From the NCBI GenBank assembly GCA_013397435.1, contig VZRG01000446.1, positions 434,499 to 498,498 of the forward strand: a stretch of DNA of 64,000 bases, written 5' to 3'. Under the pieces are notes generated by a model, which ran no database searches, was not told the DNA's origin, and worked only from the letters and a program-made list of their open reading frames with translations. A program made the position numbers and the translations under genes. The DNA is from Erythrocercus mccallii. Its lineage: Eukaryota; Chordata; Aves; Passeriformes; Dicruridae. Shown here in pieces: positions 62,205 to 64,000 of the stretch (within the stretch, counting starts at the first letter, position 1; every line of letters begins with the position of its first letter).

Positions 62205-64000
62205 ACCCCAAACAAATCACAGCCAAACAACCACCACAACATCTGGAACCTGCTCTTCAATGCTCCAAGTAATGATAAAGACTTAGAAATGAGAAGGAAG
62301 TAGAGACCAGTCTCCCAGTGAGAAGAGGAGGAGGTGAGGTCCAGAATCTGGAACCAGAGAGTTCAAGCTCCTTGGTAGGGCCACGTCAGAGACCAACATC
62401 AACTGGAAAATCCCTCAGGGTCTCTAGTTCCACATTTGTTTGCATAGTGACTACCACAACACTTAAGCACACCCTCCTACCAAGAAACTTCTCTGCCTGA
62501 ACTTGGAGAGAAAAATAAACAACGATAGCACTTTGTATTGGAGTAAGCAGTGCATACAGCTCTCAGTGACCAGATGGGCCTCACTCTTCCTGAAGAGGCC
62601 CTTCTTGCTTGTCGGCCTCTTTTGGAAATAGCGTTAAATGCTAGGAAAGTGTTTTTGCATTAATAATACATTCTCAGTGACTGAGAAGGAAGGCAACTTT
62701 CCTTCATTATACCAATAAGACGTTCAGCACTTCTGGAGGATTTTTGAAGAAAATCCAAGAAGCTACATTCAGCAAATTAACCTTACCTACTGAAGGCTGA
62801 TGGCAGATAAAGCCAGCCTTAAGCCAGCCTCCAGTGGGGAGATGAAAAACACAGAAGGAAGAAGCACAGCTCAAGGAAAAAAAAAACAGTTTTCCAAATT
62901 AGAAATGCTGTTCCATGCTTCCCTGATTTCTTGCTTTGCACATGCTATTATAAATAGCAAGCAGAAACGCCTTACTTCTCCAAGTGCACATCCTGATGCA
63001 CACACAGCCTCCCTCGGCCGCACGGCGCACGGCACTCCGCAAGATTGCTCCGGCGCTCTACGGAGCAGCCATCACCTCCAGCCACAAGATCTCTACTGAA
63101 ACATGACGACACCATAAATGGTTTAATTCAATCTGAAGAAAAAAGCCGTAGCTTTCAATGTGCATCCTGCATAAGTATCAAATCATAAGGTTCATCCAAA
63201 CCCGAGACCTGGGAGAAGAAACTCAGTGAATTAGCCTGATAATTTGTAGTCTTATTGACTATAAAGAACGCTTTGAAAAAGCAGGGATATAGGAGTTATA
63301 TTAAAAGGAAACATCCTTGTACCACTGACAGGAAAATAGTCAACTTTTTCTTCAATCTTTTTAAGCATAACAGCATTATTAAAGTCTTTATGCTTTGAGT
63401 GAAAGCATTAATTACTATACCCATCAGGAATATTTTTCATTGTCAAATTGCCTTTTACCATGCTAATAAATACCATGATTCGCATGTAAAAATTAATAAT
63501 GTTACCTCATTTATAGGTCAAAACACACAGACTAAAATAGTTTCTGCAATTCTCCTTAAATAACTAGCTCTTGCATATCAAGTTTTATGGCACATTAGAA
63601 ATGAGTGCAATTCAGACAAGATTTGAATAGCTGAGTAGATAGAGAGGGAAAGATAAGAGGAAATAAGAAAAACCTTGTGGTACGTTAAGCCTTAAAAAAA
63701 AAAAGCTTACCAAAAAAAAATCACTTTTTTAAACAATTTCTGGACTCCATGTGACCTAGGGATGAAACAGCTGTATGCAGGTCATTACTCAAAGTATCCA
63801 CAGATTATACCTCCAGCCACTCTGTGTACAAATGGTACGTCAAAACAACTAAATGCATTAAAAAAAATCACTTTCAATTACTCTCGTCTAAATGTAACAT
63901 TCACAGCTCCCATGTAACTTGTGGAAATGAGTTTAAGGATCTGAGTATTTTCCTAAGAGCTTGATGACTAAGTCCTGCATCAATTTTTATAAGATTTAAG
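62205..64000. other. Non-coding stretch with a CpG-dense islet
   Basis: Nine CpG dinucleotides fall between 63014 and 63062 in otherwise CpG-poor DNA. A 99-codon plus-strand frame (62800-63099) overlaps it but has no supporting start context. A-runs occur at 63694-63704 and 63712-63720. The final kilobase is AT-rich and featureless. Confidence 0.45.

Noticed and set aside
62800..63099. Plus-strand frame starting MADKASLKPASSGEMKNTEG
   Set aside because: The N-terminus looks gene-like, but the start context is poor at position -3, there is no upstream promoter signal, and the C-terminal third is unlike a conserved protein.

Overview
The window looks like avian (or at least sauropsid) nuclear DNA. 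It is AT-leaning and CpG-poor, with almost no open frames above about 150 codons. The only interspersed repeats I recognise are a few old CR1 LINE pieces and decayed MIR/L2-like fragments. The sparse repeats argue for a bird over a crocodile or turtle. I see no bacterial, viral or organellar content, no tRNA or rRNA gene, no CRISPR array and no intact mobile element. The species and locus cannot be named from sequence alone.

Layout. Positions 1-16,400 are non-coding apart from one CR1 piece (about 5,095-5,300), a TTC/ATT microsatellite (6,726-6,775) and a few small palindromes. Positions 16,400-20,250 hold one hydrophilic open frame, MIR-like fragments in both orientations (17,525-17,885), an A-rich stretch and a short CpG-dense islet inside a possible plus-strand exon (18,587-18,808), and an L2/MIR-like tail (20,150-20,225). 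Positions 20,250-29,800 are non-coding, with poly-A, hairpins and a diffuse GC-rich patch near 27,000.

From about 29,850 to 62,180 the minus strand carries short segments that each combine an acceptor-like site, a donor-like site and an open frame. They could be the small exons of one minus-strand gene lying in large introns. The best are a terminal-exon candidate with a stop codon (29,848-29,959) and candidates at 36,561, 40,488, 42,211, 46,406, 54,416, 56,199 and 62,052. Many neighbouring pairs agree in splice phase, but three joints do not, and I chose among sites by eye. I do not recognise the protein, so this is a hypothesis rather than an annotation. CR1 copies at 41,335-41,600 and 42,433-42,625 would lie in its introns.

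One opposing plus-strand candidate exon is at 32,375-32,606. The right end has a second CpG-dense islet near 63,015-63,062. I found no convincing novel system. The most useful lead is the possible minus-strand gene, which protein homology or RNA-seq could settle quickly.
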